Positions 25,377-34,132 of a stretch of 56,614 nt of DNA are shown here, piece by piece. Position 1 is the stretch's first letter. Each line of letters opens with the position of its first letter. The stretch spans positions 3,860,514 through 3,917,127 of the forward strand of contig CP070812.1 of NCBI GenBank assembly GCA_020344015.1. The letters are read 5' to 3'. Under the pieces are notes generated by a model that had not been told where the DNA came from, made no database searches, and saw nothing but the letters and a program-made list of their open reading frames with translations. The position numbers and the translations under genes were made by a program. Source of the DNA: Gemmatimonadota bacterium (GTDB lineage Bacteria > Gemmatimonadota > Gemmatimonadetes > Palauibacterales > KS3-K002).

Positions 25377-26822
25377 ATGCGCAACGCGGGTGTCGCTATC
25401 GCCTCGTTCTTTGTCACCTGGACCGCCATCGGGACGGCTGCGGGCCTCGCGCAGCAGGGCGAACCTGACAGTGCCGCGATCGCGCCGCGTGTGGACAGCG
25501 TCTTCAGCGAGTACGACCGGACGAATTCGCCGGGTTGCGCGTTGGGCGTGATCCGTGACGGCGAGCTGATCTACGCCCGCGGCTACGGGATGGCGAACCT
25601 CGATCTCGGCGTCGCGATAACGCGGGCAAGTGTGTTCAGGATCGGGTCGACGTCCAAGCAGTTCACGGCGGCGTCCGTCGTGCTTGCGGCGCAGAACGGC
25701 GAAATGTCGCTGGACGACGACATCCGAGAGTACCTGCCCGAGGTGCCCGAATACGGTAGGACTATCACGATCCGTGACCTGCTGCACCACACGAGCGGCA
25801 TCCGCGACTACTTAGGACTGATGCGCCTGACGGGGCTTCGTGGCGACGACTGGTTCACCGACGATGAAGTCGTAGGGATGGTGGCGCGGCAGCGAGCGAC
25901 GAACTTCGAGCCGGGCTCCGAGTATCTCTACAGCAATTCGGGGTACTTCTTTATCTCGCAGATCATCAAGCGCGCCACCGGGATGACGCTTCGCGAGTAC
26001 GCGCAGCAACACATATTCCGGCCGCTGGGAATGACCCATACCCACTTCCACGACGACCACAACGAGATCGTCCTCAACCGTGCCAGCGGCTACGCGCCGG
26101 CAGCCGGCGGCGGCTTCCGCATCAGCATGACGACCCTCGACATGGTGGGCGACGGCGGCGTTTTCACGACTGTCGAGGACCTGCTGCTGTGGGACAGGAA
26201 CTTCTACGAGCCGCGGGTCGGCGGTGAAGAGTTCCTGCGGACGATGCTTCAGCGCGGTGTGCTGACAGGCGGTGAAACGCTGGACTACGCGCTGGGCCTG
26301 AGGCACGCGTCATACCGGGGACTCCCGGCCGTGAGACACAGTGGAGCCTTCGTCGGCTTCCGCGCCGAAATCATCCGCTTCCCCGAACAACGCTTCTCGG
26401 TGATCTGCCTGTGCAATCTGGCCACGGCGAGCCCCTCTCGGCTGGCGGAGCGGGTGGCCGACGTCTACCTGGCGGACCTGCTGGAGCCCGTGGAGGAGCG
26501 CGAGGAAGCTGGCGGCCGGAGGCGTGAGTCCGAGGCGGCGGAGGCGCTTGAGTACAGCGTGGACGAGCTGGTGGCGTTCGCCGGCACGTATCACAGTGAG
26601 GAGCTCGACTCGGACTACCGGATCAGCCTGGAGGAGGGGGAACTGATGGTCCAGCGGGGCCGCGGCGAACCGATATCGCTCCGACCCACGGGTGCCGATG
26701 AGTTCAGAGTGGAGGGTGCTCGTGTAAAGTTCGAGCGAGACGATCGCGGCCGACCCGCGAGCTTCGTTCTCGATGCGGGGCGCGTCCGGGGCATCCGCTT
26801 TGTGCGGGTGGATGGGGAGTGA
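25377..26822 (+). CDS. Exported class C beta-lactamase-family serine hydrolase
   Basis: This 481-residue protein has a signal peptide (1-25, TAAGLA-QQ) and the catalytic motifs STSK (Ser91/Lys94), YSN (185-187) and HSG (321-323). A C-terminal lipocalin-like beta domain (about 400-480; FAGTYHSEELDSDYRISL) follows, as in many D-aminopeptidase or esterase-type members. The substrate is unknown; peptidoglycan-related peptides or esters are usual. GGGAGGTG just upstream fixes the start. Its stop overlaps the next small gene (GTGA), so they may be co-translated. Confidence 0.9.
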   Translation: MRNAGVAIASFFVTWTAIGTAAGLAQQGEPDSAAIAPRVDSVFSEYDRTNSPGCALGVIRDGELIYARGYGMANLDLGVAITRASVFRIGSTSKQFTAASVVLAAQNGEMSLDDDIREYLPEVPEYGRTITIRDLLHHTSGIRDYLGLMRLTGLRGDDWFTDDEVVGMVARQRATNFEPGSEYLYSNSGYFFISQIIKRATGMTLREYAQQHIFRPLGMTHTHFHDDHNEIVLNRASGYAPAAGGGFRISMTTLDMVGDGGVFTTVEDLLLWDRNFYEPRVGGEEFLRTMLQRGVLTGGETLDYALGLRHASYRGLPAVRHSGAFVGFRAEIIRFPEQRFSVICLCNLATASPSRLAERVADVYLADLLEPVEEREEAGGRRRESEAAEALEYSVDELVAFAGTYHSEELDSDYRISLEEGELMVQRGRGEPISLRPTGADEFRVEGARVKFERDDRGRPASFVLDAGRVRGIRFVRVDGE

Positions 26823-27028
26823 AGGCGGCGGCGGGCAAGAAGAAACCCATGTGGACCTGCCCGGAGTGCGAGGAGATCGTGCCGCGCACTTACGCCCACA
26901 GCTTCCGGTCCGAGGGTCCGGCAGAGACGGATGAGGATTTCGCAGCGATCCTTGGCGATGCTTACGCGGTCGGGTGCCAGGAGCATCTGGACGATTCGGC
27001 AACCAGGAGATCCCATGTCTCTCAGTAG
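26819..27028 (+). CDS. Small protein with a single CPEC motif, possibly a truncated zinc-ribbon protein
   Basis: The GTG start overlaps the hydrolase stop as GTGA. The 69 residues contain KKPMWTCPECEEIVPRTYAHSF, resembling the opening of DUF5655-type proteins (WxCPxCG....HSC). The second metal-binding pair is missing (HSF instead of HSC). The C-terminal part overlaps the next gene's start by 14 bp. It is either a small decayed gene or a genuine coupling peptide. I have no functional call. Confidence 0.35.
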   Translation: MKAAAGKKKPMWTCPECEEIVPRTYAHSFRSEGPAETDEDFAAILGDAYAVGCQEHLDDSATRRSHVSQ

Positions 27029-28025
27029 AATACAAGGCATCGAGTGGCATGTGGATCGGAAGGCCGAAGAGCACGGCGAACCCGGGATCTACCATTCGTA
27101 CATGACGAGCCTGGCGACGGCCATCAATCACGTCGCCGGGTCGCTCGACCCCGCGTGGCTGATGGGGAGTAGCGGCTTCGCGTTCAGGAGCTTCGTCAAC
27201 GAGGTGTTCTGCCCCAGCGCTACGAGCATCTTCAAGTGGTCGGACGTCCTGCCGGAGGCGATGGAGCAGGCGGGCTATGAGTGCAGGTACATCAGTCGTA
27301 TGTGGGATGACGGCGACCTGGAAGAGCAGAGGAGGGAAGAGGCTCACGCGGCGATAGTCGAGGGGATCGGACGGGGTGCCCCCGCGGTCGTCTGGGACGT
27401 CGCCGATGTGGAGTGGGGACTGATCGTCGGGTACGACGACGAGGGCGAGTCGTACGATGTGCTTTCGTATGTGGGCGAGTCGTCATCGCTCCCTTACACC
27501 AGGTTGGGGAAGAACGGCATCGACGTTCTGTCGGTGGCTATCCCGGGAGACCCGAATCGTAGAAGTCGTGAGGAGGTCGTGCTCAACTCGTTGAGGCTTG
27601 CCATCGCCCACGCGGATGGGGAGGAATGGACCGAGCGGCCCAAGTACCAGAATGGGCTCGCCGGGCTCGACCTGTGGGCGACGATCTACGACCGCTGGGC
27701 GACCCTCGTCGCGGCCGGCAAAGGCGAGAATCTACCGTTGGACCTGGTCGATTGGGCCGCCTACTACGCCGGGCATCACTACTCGGCCCGCTGCTATGCA
27801 CGGGATTACCTCGAGGCCGTCGCCGCTGACAGCGAGCCGCTGCGGCAGGCGGCGTCCTCGTACGCGGCGGTCGCCTGCCACTTGCGGCCGGTTTGGGAAC
27901 ACGCCTGCGAGAAACGGCCTCCCGAGGGCGTCGTTCTGTCTTCTCTGGCAGATCATACAAGAGAAGCGAAGCTCTCCGAGGCGCGGGCGATCGACTGCAT
28001 CAGGGAGCACGTCGAGGGACGTTAG
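27015..28025 (+). CDS. BtrH_N/C39-like fold protein of unknown function
   Basis: The 336-residue protein starts at ATG 27015 with AGGAGATCCC upstream. The N-terminal 180 residues resemble the BtrH_N papain-like fold: YHSYMTSLATAINHV, MGSSGFAFR, then GRGAPAVVWDV and WGLIVGYDD. The position where active family members carry the nucleophilic Cys (helix after the first strand) has Ser/Met here, so it may be inactive or use another residue. The C-terminal 130 residues are helical, with WAAYYAGHHYSARCYARDYL. No signal peptide is seen. It is not part of a recognisable biosynthetic cluster; it converges on the DUF5916 gene. Confidence 0.55.
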   Translation: MSLSRIQGIEWHVDRKAEEHGEPGIYHSYMTSLATAINHVAGSLDPAWLMGSSGFAFRSFVNEVFCPSATSIFKWSDVLPEAMEQAGYECRYISRMWDDGDLEEQRREEAHAAIVEGIGRGAPAVVWDVADVEWGLIVGYDDEGESYDVLSYVGESSSLPYTRLGKNGIDVLSVAIPGDPNRRSREEVVLNSLRLAIAHADGEEWTERPKYQNGLAGLDLWATIYDRWATLVAAGKGENLPLDLVDWAAYYAGHHYSARCYARDYLEAVAADSEPLRQAASSYAAVACHLRPVWEHACEKRPPEGVVLSSLADHTREAKLSEARAIDCIREHVEGR

Positions 28026-30697
28026 AGGCTCAGCCAGTAGTTGATCTTTAGCAGAAAGGTGTTTTGGGCCGGGTCGTCGAACAGCCTGTCGAACTCCTTT
28101 AGGCCCCGGAAGGTGGGGTCGCTCATCCAGTTCCAGCGGTCGTGGTTCCAGACCAGGAACAGCGTCGAGCCGGGCATGTACTCCCAGCGCAGCACCAGGT
28201 TGGTGCGCAGCGAGCGAGTGGAGAAATCAGGGTTAAGGAAGTCGAAAGACTCAGCCGGGCCGCCGCCGTCCGGATCCACCGTGAAGGTGTTGGATTCCTC
28301 GTCGTGTGAGATCGTCGAGCCGCCGTCCACCCCGTAAACAAGGTGGTTGAACGTGCCAGGCTCGGCCAGTTCCTTGAAGCCGATGTAGTCGCCGCTGGCG
28401 ATGAATGGCTGTGCCCAGAGCTGCAGCGACAGGTTGGGCGTAACCGCCATGTCCATCCGCACGGTAAGGTCGAAACTAGTCTGAACGAGCTCGCTGAACA
28501 CGTAACGCCCGCCGAACGTCGCCGTCGCGAGAGAATCCTGTCGCTGCGTGACGTAAAAGCCCATCGCGTGCGTCTTGTCGAAGCCAGGCGAAAGCGCTAG
28601 GCTCAACGACCCGGTCGGTCGGATACGGATGGAGACGCCGCTACCTACGCCCCAGCCGCCATATTCATTCCCGGCGTAGTACGTGAACAAGCTAAGCGAC
28701 ACGGGCTTGCGGCCGTCGGTGCTGACGAAGCCCTCGGTGTTCCAGACCTGCGGCCTCTCTCTCAGTGGGCCCCCGCGTGTCGCTTTGTCGTCCTGGCCTC
28801 TAAAGCTGTAACTGAAGCCGACGTTGAAGTTCCAGTAGTTGAGGAACTGACCTCCGACTCCGAAGTAGGGAGTACGGGACAGGTTCGTGCCACCGAAGTT
28901 CCACGATTGAGCGAAGGTCGCGTTTACATGGAAGTTGCGGAACACCGTTCCGGGATCGAGCCAGCGACGCTGCAACCGTACCCCCCAAAAGATCCGGTCG
29001 ACGACGCTCTCGAACCCGGCGTCGTTGATCTCGAACCCCGGCGAGTAGGCAAAGAAGTCGGTCCCGTAGGTCCAGTTGCCGCTTACCTTGCCCGCCTGCA
29101 TCGAGGCGGAGTAACCCGACAGGGCCGTGGCCGTCGTGTCGACCGAGACGTAGTCCTGGTCGGGCCGCTGGTAGTAGCGGGCCGATGAGCGCTGCGTGCG
29201 AGTGATCGCCAGCTGATCACCCTGGACGTGCGATGCGGCGACCGAGCCGTTCACCACGAACCGGTCGTCGCGAAAGCGGTGGAAGAAGTCGACTCCGCCC
29301 GAAAAGGCTGAGGAGCGCAAGTAGTCGAAGGCCGGGTCGTTGATATCGCGCAACACGCTCGTGCCGAGCAGGCCGACGCCGCTGGCGCCGTCGCGGAAAT
29401 CTCTCCTGAGGCTGAGGACGGCGTAGTTGGCCAGTGGTTCGACCTGGGTGGTGCTCCTGCTGCCGCCTTCGCTCGCGACCTGCGCGTATTCCCGGGAAGT
29501 CAGCGCGTCCATCACGCCGATCGACCAACGGCCCTTCTTCCCTGACAGCTTCGCCGCGCCGATGATCTTGGTTGCGTTAGGGTAATCGACGTACCCGCCG
29601 GGCTCGAACACGGGTCGGGTGGGGCTGCGGCCGACGCGGCGCGAGTAGAATAGCTGCGGCGCTCCGAAGACGAAGCCGCCGCTACCGGCGCCGAACCGGA
29701 AGAGGTCCGCCCCTTCGACGAAGAATGGCCGACGCTCCTCGAAGTAGGTCTCGAAGGCGCTCAGGTTCACGACCGCCGGGTCCGCCTCGACCTGACCGAA
29801 GTCGGGGTTAACGGTGGCATCGAGCGTGAGACCGCTGGTCACGCCGTACTTCAGGTCGAAGCCCGCAGACAGGTCGTAGATGCCCCCTTGGGTGAACGGG
29901 TTGTCCGGATCGATGCCTTCCTTGTAGTCAGCCGTGCCGACGGTGTACGGTAGCAGCTCGAGCCGTCGCGGCACCGGGATGTCCTGCAGCCCAACAAGAT
30001 GCCCGAAGTTGGAAGCGTAGCCCTGCTCGGTGTTCGGGACCCAGCTCCAGCGCACCCTCTCGTTCTTGCGGAAGATCCTTCGCGCGAAGTTGATCCCCCA
30101 GACCTGCTCTTCGCCGCCCGGGAATCGGAGCTGCGAGAAGGGGATCCGCATCTCCACGGCCCAGCCCAACGAGTCCACCCGCGCCGCCACGGCCCAGACC
30201 GGCTCCCAGGAATTGTCGCCGTGCATGTCGTCGTTCGTCGCCACTTCATCGCCCCGTACGCCAGCGGGGTTGGCCGAGAAGCGGAAGGCCGTGCGGTGAT
30301 CGTGGTACGAGTCGATCATGACCCAGAACTCATCGCTCGATGTATGGGTGTCGCGTCGGCCGAGGCGGCGGACGATCGCCTCGGGCTCGCTGTCGTACAA
30401 GTGGGCACCGATATAGAGGGCGCTCCCGTCGTAGACTACGCAGACTTCGGTCCGCTCGCTCGGTGCCGTTCCGTCCTCCGGTTCGACCTGAGTGAAGTCC
30501 GAAACGATCAAAGCGCCTTGCCACGCCGCGTCGTCCAGTCGCCCATCCAGGTCGGGTGCCTGGTCCACGAAGGTTGCGGTGATCTGTGGCGGTACACGCC
30601 CGTCCCCGTGCGTCAGCATCGACGCCAGGGCCGGAGTGGTCGCCCCGGTCTGTGGTGCTGTCGCCTGAATGGCGAGCGCGAAGGCGAGTATGGTCAT
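28022..30697 (-). CDS. Outer-membrane DUF5916 protein with N-terminal CBM9-like domain
   Basis: This 891-residue protein has a short signal-like N-terminus and a CBM9/DOMON-like domain (about 45-235; DLDGRLDDAAWQGA, ALYIGAHLYDSEP). A long DUF5916 barrel region follows (about 255-891; GLTLDATVNPDFGQVEADPA, ERRPFFVEGADLF) rich in alternating aromatic strands and ending in LLKINYWLSL. Family members are thought to be outer-membrane barrels, perhaps binding carbohydrates or partnering secreted peptidases; no function is proven. A TAGGGT-N7-ACCCTA dyad lies 17 bp upstream. A second family member is encoded at 44370-46631. Confidence 0.82.
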   Translation of the reverse strand: MTILAFALAIQATAPQTGATTPALASMLTHGDGRVPPQITATFVDQAPDLDGRLDDAAWQGALIVSDFTQVEPEDGTAPSERTEVCVVYDGSALYIGAHLYDSEPEAIVRRLGRRDTHTSSDEFWVMIDSYHDHRTAFRFSANPAGVRGDEVATNDDMHGDNSWEPVWAVAARVDSLGWAVEMRIPFSQLRFPGGEEQVWGINFARRIFRKNERVRWSWVPNTEQGYASNFGHLVGLQDIPVPRRLELLPYTVGTADYKEGIDPDNPFTQGGIYDLSAGFDLKYGVTSGLTLDATVNPDFGQVEADPAVVNLSAFETYFEERRPFFVEGADLFRFGAGSGGFVFGAPQLFYSRRVGRSPTRPVFEPGGYVDYPNATKIIGAAKLSGKKGRWSIGVMDALTSREYAQVASEGGSRSTTQVEPLANYAVLSLRRDFRDGASGVGLLGTSVLRDINDPAFDYLRSSAFSGGVDFFHRFRDDRFVVNGSVAASHVQGDQLAITRTQRSSARYYQRPDQDYVSVDTTATALSGYSASMQAGKVSGNWTYGTDFFAYSPGFEINDAGFESVVDRIFWGVRLQRRWLDPGTVFRNFHVNATFAQSWNFGGTNLSRTPYFGVGGQFLNYWNFNVGFSYSFRGQDDKATRGGPLRERPQVWNTEGFVSTDGRKPVSLSLFTYYAGNEYGGWGVGSGVSIRIRPTGSLSLALSPGFDKTHAMGFYVTQRQDSLATATFGGRYVFSELVQTSFDLTVRMDMAVTPNLSLQLWAQPFIASGDYIGFKELAEPGTFNHLVYGVDGGSTISHDEESNTFTVDPDGGGPAESFDFLNPDFSTRSLRTNLVLRWEYMPGSTLFLVWNHDRWNWMSDPTFRGLKEFDRLFDDPAQNTFLLKINYWLSL

Positions 30698-30713
30698 GGG
30701 AGAGCGCGTCCCC

Positions 30714-30732
30714 TAGGGTGCCACCAACCCTA
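30714..30732. promoter_or_regulatory. TAGGGT-N7-ACCCTA dyad upstream of the DUF5916 gene
   Basis: A 6-bp perfect dyad with a 7-bp spacer sits just before the start codon on the minus strand. It is the size of a repressor operator but could also be a small RNA hairpin in the leader. No second copy was found. Confidence 0.3.
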
Positions 30733-30842
30733 AGATGCAGAATACCGTCAGATGGTTGCGGGCAAGGGACCACTAACGTGGGGGCACCAGACTACAGTAT
30801 TGGACGTATTGTCGGGTGCAGATGGTTTGCCAGAGTTTTCCC

Positions 30843-30999
30843 TGACATTCGACAGGCTACAGCCGACTACCGGTTCGCGGCTTGTCTTCAGCTACCGACG
30901 TCGGACGCCCCACCCTCGACGTCGAACGTTGTGAGTCGGGCGTCGTTAGTAGAAAGAAAGCTGAAGAATCGGCTGTCGAATGTCCGCTGTCGAATGTCA
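30843..30999. repeat. Dispersed non-coding repeat, copy 2, with terminal inverted words
   Basis: ACATTCGACAG (30845-30855) is followed at the other end by two copies of its reverse complement CTGTCGAATGT (30973-30983 and 30987-30997). Internal words (GACGTCGAACGTTG, AGTCGGGCGTCG, AATCGGCTGTCG) repeat those in the copy at 21191-21368. It occupies most of the 324-bp gene-free gap 30698-31021. Nothing else was recognised there apart from the dyad at 30714. Confidence 0.65.
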
Positions 31000-31021
31000 A
31001 GTTTCTTACCCCACCCGCGTA

Positions 31022-32689
31022 CTAGTAAGTCGCCTGTGCCAGGAGTTCCAGCGAATTGACCGCTTCGACCAGCCGGATGAACTCGGCTCGGTAGCCTTCA
31101 GTATCTTCGCCGGTCGAGCCGCGTGCTAATTCGAGAGCATCGGCGAGCGTCCAGTCGTCGCCGCAGTATACGGACTCTCTGAGAATCATCCCGAACCCGG
31201 CCACCGCGGCGGCGAACCGCAGGTCGATGGACGGCTCGTCGGATGAGTCGAGCACCGGCTGCTGTATGAGCCGACTCTCGTCTCGGTCGGGCTCCTTGTA
31301 GCGGAGTTTGACGAACATGAGCTCGTGGGAGTCCGAGGTCGAGGTCGTCGTCGGCGGTGTCTGATAGCGCAGGGGGTCGACGCCACGGATCTCGAAGGGA
31401 CTGTCGACGCCCACCGGGATCACCTCGTAGAGGGCGGTCACCGAGTGACCGGCACCCAGCTCGCCGGCGTCCTTCGTGTCGTCGTTGAAGTCCTCGTCCG
31501 CAAGCAGGCGGTTCTCGTAGCCGATCAGGCGGTAGGCGGCCACGCGGGTCGGGTTGAACTCGACCTGGATCTTCACGTCCTTGGCGATGGCGAGCAGCGT
31601 GCCGCCCATCTCGGTCACCAGGACCTTGCGAGCCTCCATCAGGTTATCGATGTAGGCGAAGTTGCCGTTACCGTGATCGGCCAGTTGCTCCATCTTCGAG
31701 TCTTTCAGGTTACCCGTACCGAAACCGAGCACGGTGAGGAAGGTACCCTGCTGGCGTTTCTCCTCGATGAGCCGGACCATCTCGGCATCGCTCGAGGCGC
31801 CGACGTTGAAGTCGCCGTCGGTCGCGAGGATGACACGGTTGTTGCCGCCCTCGATGTGGTTCTCGTGCGCGATCCTGTAGGCGAGGATGATCCCTTCGCC
31901 GCCTGCGGTCGAGCCGCCCGCCTCGAGCGCCTCGATCGCGCCGAGGATCGTGTCCTTCTCGTCGCCGGGTGTCGACGGGAGCACCAGCCCAGCCGCGCCG
32001 GCGTAGACCACGATCGCGACCCGGTCCTGTGGTCGTAGCTCGTTCACCAGCATTCGGAACGATGCCTTCAACAGGGGCAGCTTGTCCGGCGACTGCATGG
32101 AGCCCGAAACGTCGAGCAGGAATACGAGGTTGCTGGGCGGCAGGTTCTCCGTATCGACCCGTTCTCCCTGGATGCCGATTCGCACCAGCTTGTGGATCGG
32201 GTTCCAGGGCGCGTCCGTCACCTCGGTCGTGATCGAGAACGGGTGCTCGCCGTCGGGGTCAGGGTAGTCGTAGTGGAAGTAGTTGATCAGCTCCTCGATG
32301 CGCACGGCGTCGATCGGCGGCCGCTGACCGTGGTTGATGAACCGCCGCACGTTGCTGTACGACGCTCGGTCGACGTCGATGGAGAAGGTCGACAGCGGGT
32401 TGGCCGCGGTGCTGAGAAAGACGTTCTCGAAGATCTGAGCGTACGACTCGGTATTGAAGTTGGGGTTGTAGCGACCCTGCAGCTCGTAGCTCACGCCGCC
32501 TACCGCGTCGGCGGCGGCCTTGCCGCGCTCCCGCAGCTCGGTGGCCGAGATCGGCACGGCCTGCGGCGTGACGACTGCGGGATCCTGCTCGGCCTCATCC
32601 GTCCTCGCCTCTTGCTTGAGGGCGGTTGCCGTGCAGGCGTAGACGGTCAGCACGAAAAGGGCAATCAGTGTAGTCGTTCGGTGCTTCAT
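31022..32689 (-). CDS. YfbK-like von Willebrand factor A domain lipoprotein
   Basis: The 555-residue protein starts with a probable lipoprotein signal (FVLTVYAC, Cys19). It then has the N-terminal YfbK region (about 85-165; TFSIDVDRASYSNVRRFI, RIEELINYFHYDYPDP). A VWA domain follows with the complete MIDAS motif DVSGSM (193-198) and later TDGDFN, and a C-terminal DUF3520-type domain (about 370-545). VWA proteins of this type mediate metal-dependent protein interactions at the envelope; no partner is evident here. In related genomes an ECF sigma factor often lies alongside, but none does here. GGGAG lies 9 nt before the ATG. It is divergent from the DUF362 gene. Confidence 0.88.
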   Translation of the reverse strand: MKHRTTTLIALFVLTVYACTATALKQEARTDEAEQDPAVVTPQAVPISATELRERGKAAADAVGGVSYELQGRYNPNFNTESYAQIFENVFLSTAANPLSTFSIDVDRASYSNVRRFINHGQRPPIDAVRIEELINYFHYDYPDPDGEHPFSITTEVTDAPWNPIHKLVRIGIQGERVDTENLPPSNLVFLLDVSGSMQSPDKLPLLKASFRMLVNELRPQDRVAIVVYAGAAGLVLPSTPGDEKDTILGAIEALEAGGSTAGGEGIILAYRIAHENHIEGGNNRVILATDGDFNVGASSDAEMVRLIEEKRQQGTFLTVLGFGTGNLKDSKMEQLADHGNGNFAYIDNLMEARKVLVTEMGGTLLAIAKDVKIQVEFNPTRVAAYRLIGYENRLLADEDFNDDTKDAGELGAGHSVTALYEVIPVGVDSPFEIRGVDPLRYQTPPTTTSTSDSHELMFVKLRYKEPDRDESRLIQQPVLDSSDEPSIDLRFAAAVAGFGMILRESVYCGDDWTLADALELARGSTGEDTEGYRAEFIRLVEAVNSLELLAQATY

Positions 32690-32902
32690 GATTATCGCTC
32701 CCTATCTAGCCCGGGCCGGGCCCGGTACCGGTTGGCATAGCCTCTCCTTCCAAGTAGGGAGACGATCCAGGCCCCGAAGCTTGCACATGTCGGCCGCAGG
32801 GCCTGTTGCGGCGTAGAGAGCCGCGGCCCCTCTGGTCCGTGAATCGGCGGGCGCACATACTGCGTAGTGTACCCTATAGCCAAATACCGTCCGGAGGGCG
32901 TT

Positions 32903-34096
32903 ATGAGACGACCGACCGAAGACCCCGAACCCCCTAGCCGGGAGATCAGTCGTAGGGACTTCGTACGCCTGTCGGCTATGGCGGTGGGGAGTGCTGCGGT
33001 AGGAGGGTGCGGAGGTGCCGGCTCGCAGGGGCCGACCACACCGGAGCCGGAGGTCCCGGTGGATCCGACGGCCAGCGTGGGCGCGGTTCGTGGCACCGAT
33101 CTTTACAGCATGACCCGCGAGGTCCTAGAGCGGGTCGGTGGGATCGAGAGCGTCGTCCACGAAGGCGAGACTGTCTTCATCAAGCCGAACATGGTGACGC
33201 TGCCATGGGCGTCGAACGGCAGCGTCTTCCACAACGGGGAATGCACGAAACCGGAGATCCTCATTGCGACGGCCGAGGAATGCCTGAGGGTCGGCGCCGC
33301 CGAAGTCGTCATCGGCGACGGCTCCCAGATGGCGTCGTTCGACTGGGCGGAAGCCACGACCCTGGACGGCTCGACGAACCTCGTCGTGGAGGCGGCGCGC
33401 TTGAGCTCGGAGTACGCCGGGAACTGCAGGTTGGTGTGTCTTGAGGTCGACTCGCCCGAGTGGGATGAGGTCCCCTCCCGCACTTACCTGGGCACGATCG
33501 CGACTTCCAGCCTCGTTACCCGGGCGGACCGCGTAATCACGATTCCGGTCGCCAAGACTCATTGCTGGGCCCAGCTGACGTTGGGACTGAAGAATTTCGT
33601 CGGTGTCACGTCGCTGGCTCGCTACGCTGGAGGGGGCAATGATCGCGGCGTGATGTTCGATCACAGCAGCACGCGGTCGATCGCCGAGATCTATCTCGAC
33701 GTCGTCAACGGTGCGCCGGTCGACCTCTCGATCGTCGACTTTTCCATCGGGATCGAGGGCGATGGCCCGACCACGAGCCACGGCGGCCGGACGGTGAACA
33801 TGAGGAGCCGCCTCGGTTCCTGGCTGCTGCTCGCCAGTACCGATGTGGTGGCCGCCGACGCGATGGCGGCCCAGGTCATGAGCCACAATCCCCACTCGAT
33901 AACGCAGCTCTACATGGCGAGGTCGCTGGGGTTGGGCGAGTATCGTCCGGAGTACATCGAGCTCGTCGGGGCGGACCTCGATGATCTACAGGTTGCCTGG
34001 GCACCGGCCGTACTCAGGAACCGGATCGCCAGTTGTCCCTTCTCGGGCCCGCACTACGCGGCAAGGTCTCTCAAAAACAGCGGGCGCGCGGTCTAG
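32903..34096 (+). CDS. DUF362 protein exported as a Tat lipoprotein
   Basis: The 397-residue protein begins with a twin-arginine signal (SRRDFVRLSAMAVG, Arg17-Arg18) ending in a lipobox (AVGGC, Cys36). It should therefore be exported folded and lipid-anchored. The body is DUF362 (FIKPNMV at about 92-98, IPVAKTH, LGLKNFVG), a family of unknown biochemistry that often carries cofactors or Fe-S clusters. No ferredoxin motif is visible here. Tat export suggests cofactor insertion in the cytoplasm. GGAGGG 4 nt before ATG 32903 sets the start. The upstream in-frame ATG at 32867 would put 12 more residues before the Tat motif. Confidence 0.85.
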   Translation: MRRPTEDPEPPSREISRRDFVRLSAMAVGSAAVGGCGGAGSQGPTTPEPEVPVDPTASVGAVRGTDLYSMTREVLERVGGIESVVHEGETVFIKPNMVTLPWASNGSVFHNGECTKPEILIATAEECLRVGAAEVVIGDGSQMASFDWAEATTLDGSTNLVVEAARLSSEYAGNCRLVCLEVDSPEWDEVPSRTYLGTIATSSLVTRADRVITIPVAKTHCWAQLTLGLKNFVGVTSLARYAGGGNDRGVMFDHSSTRSIAEIYLDVVNGAPVDLSIVDFSIGIEGDGPTTSHGGRTVNMRSRLGSWLLLASTDVVAADAMAAQVMSHNPHSITQLYMARSLGLGEYRPEYIELVGADLDDLQVAWAPAVLRNRIASCPFSGPHYAARSLKNSGRAV

Positions 34097-34132
34097 GATG
34101 ACCGCGTGCCCCAACCGAATCGGAGGACGCAG

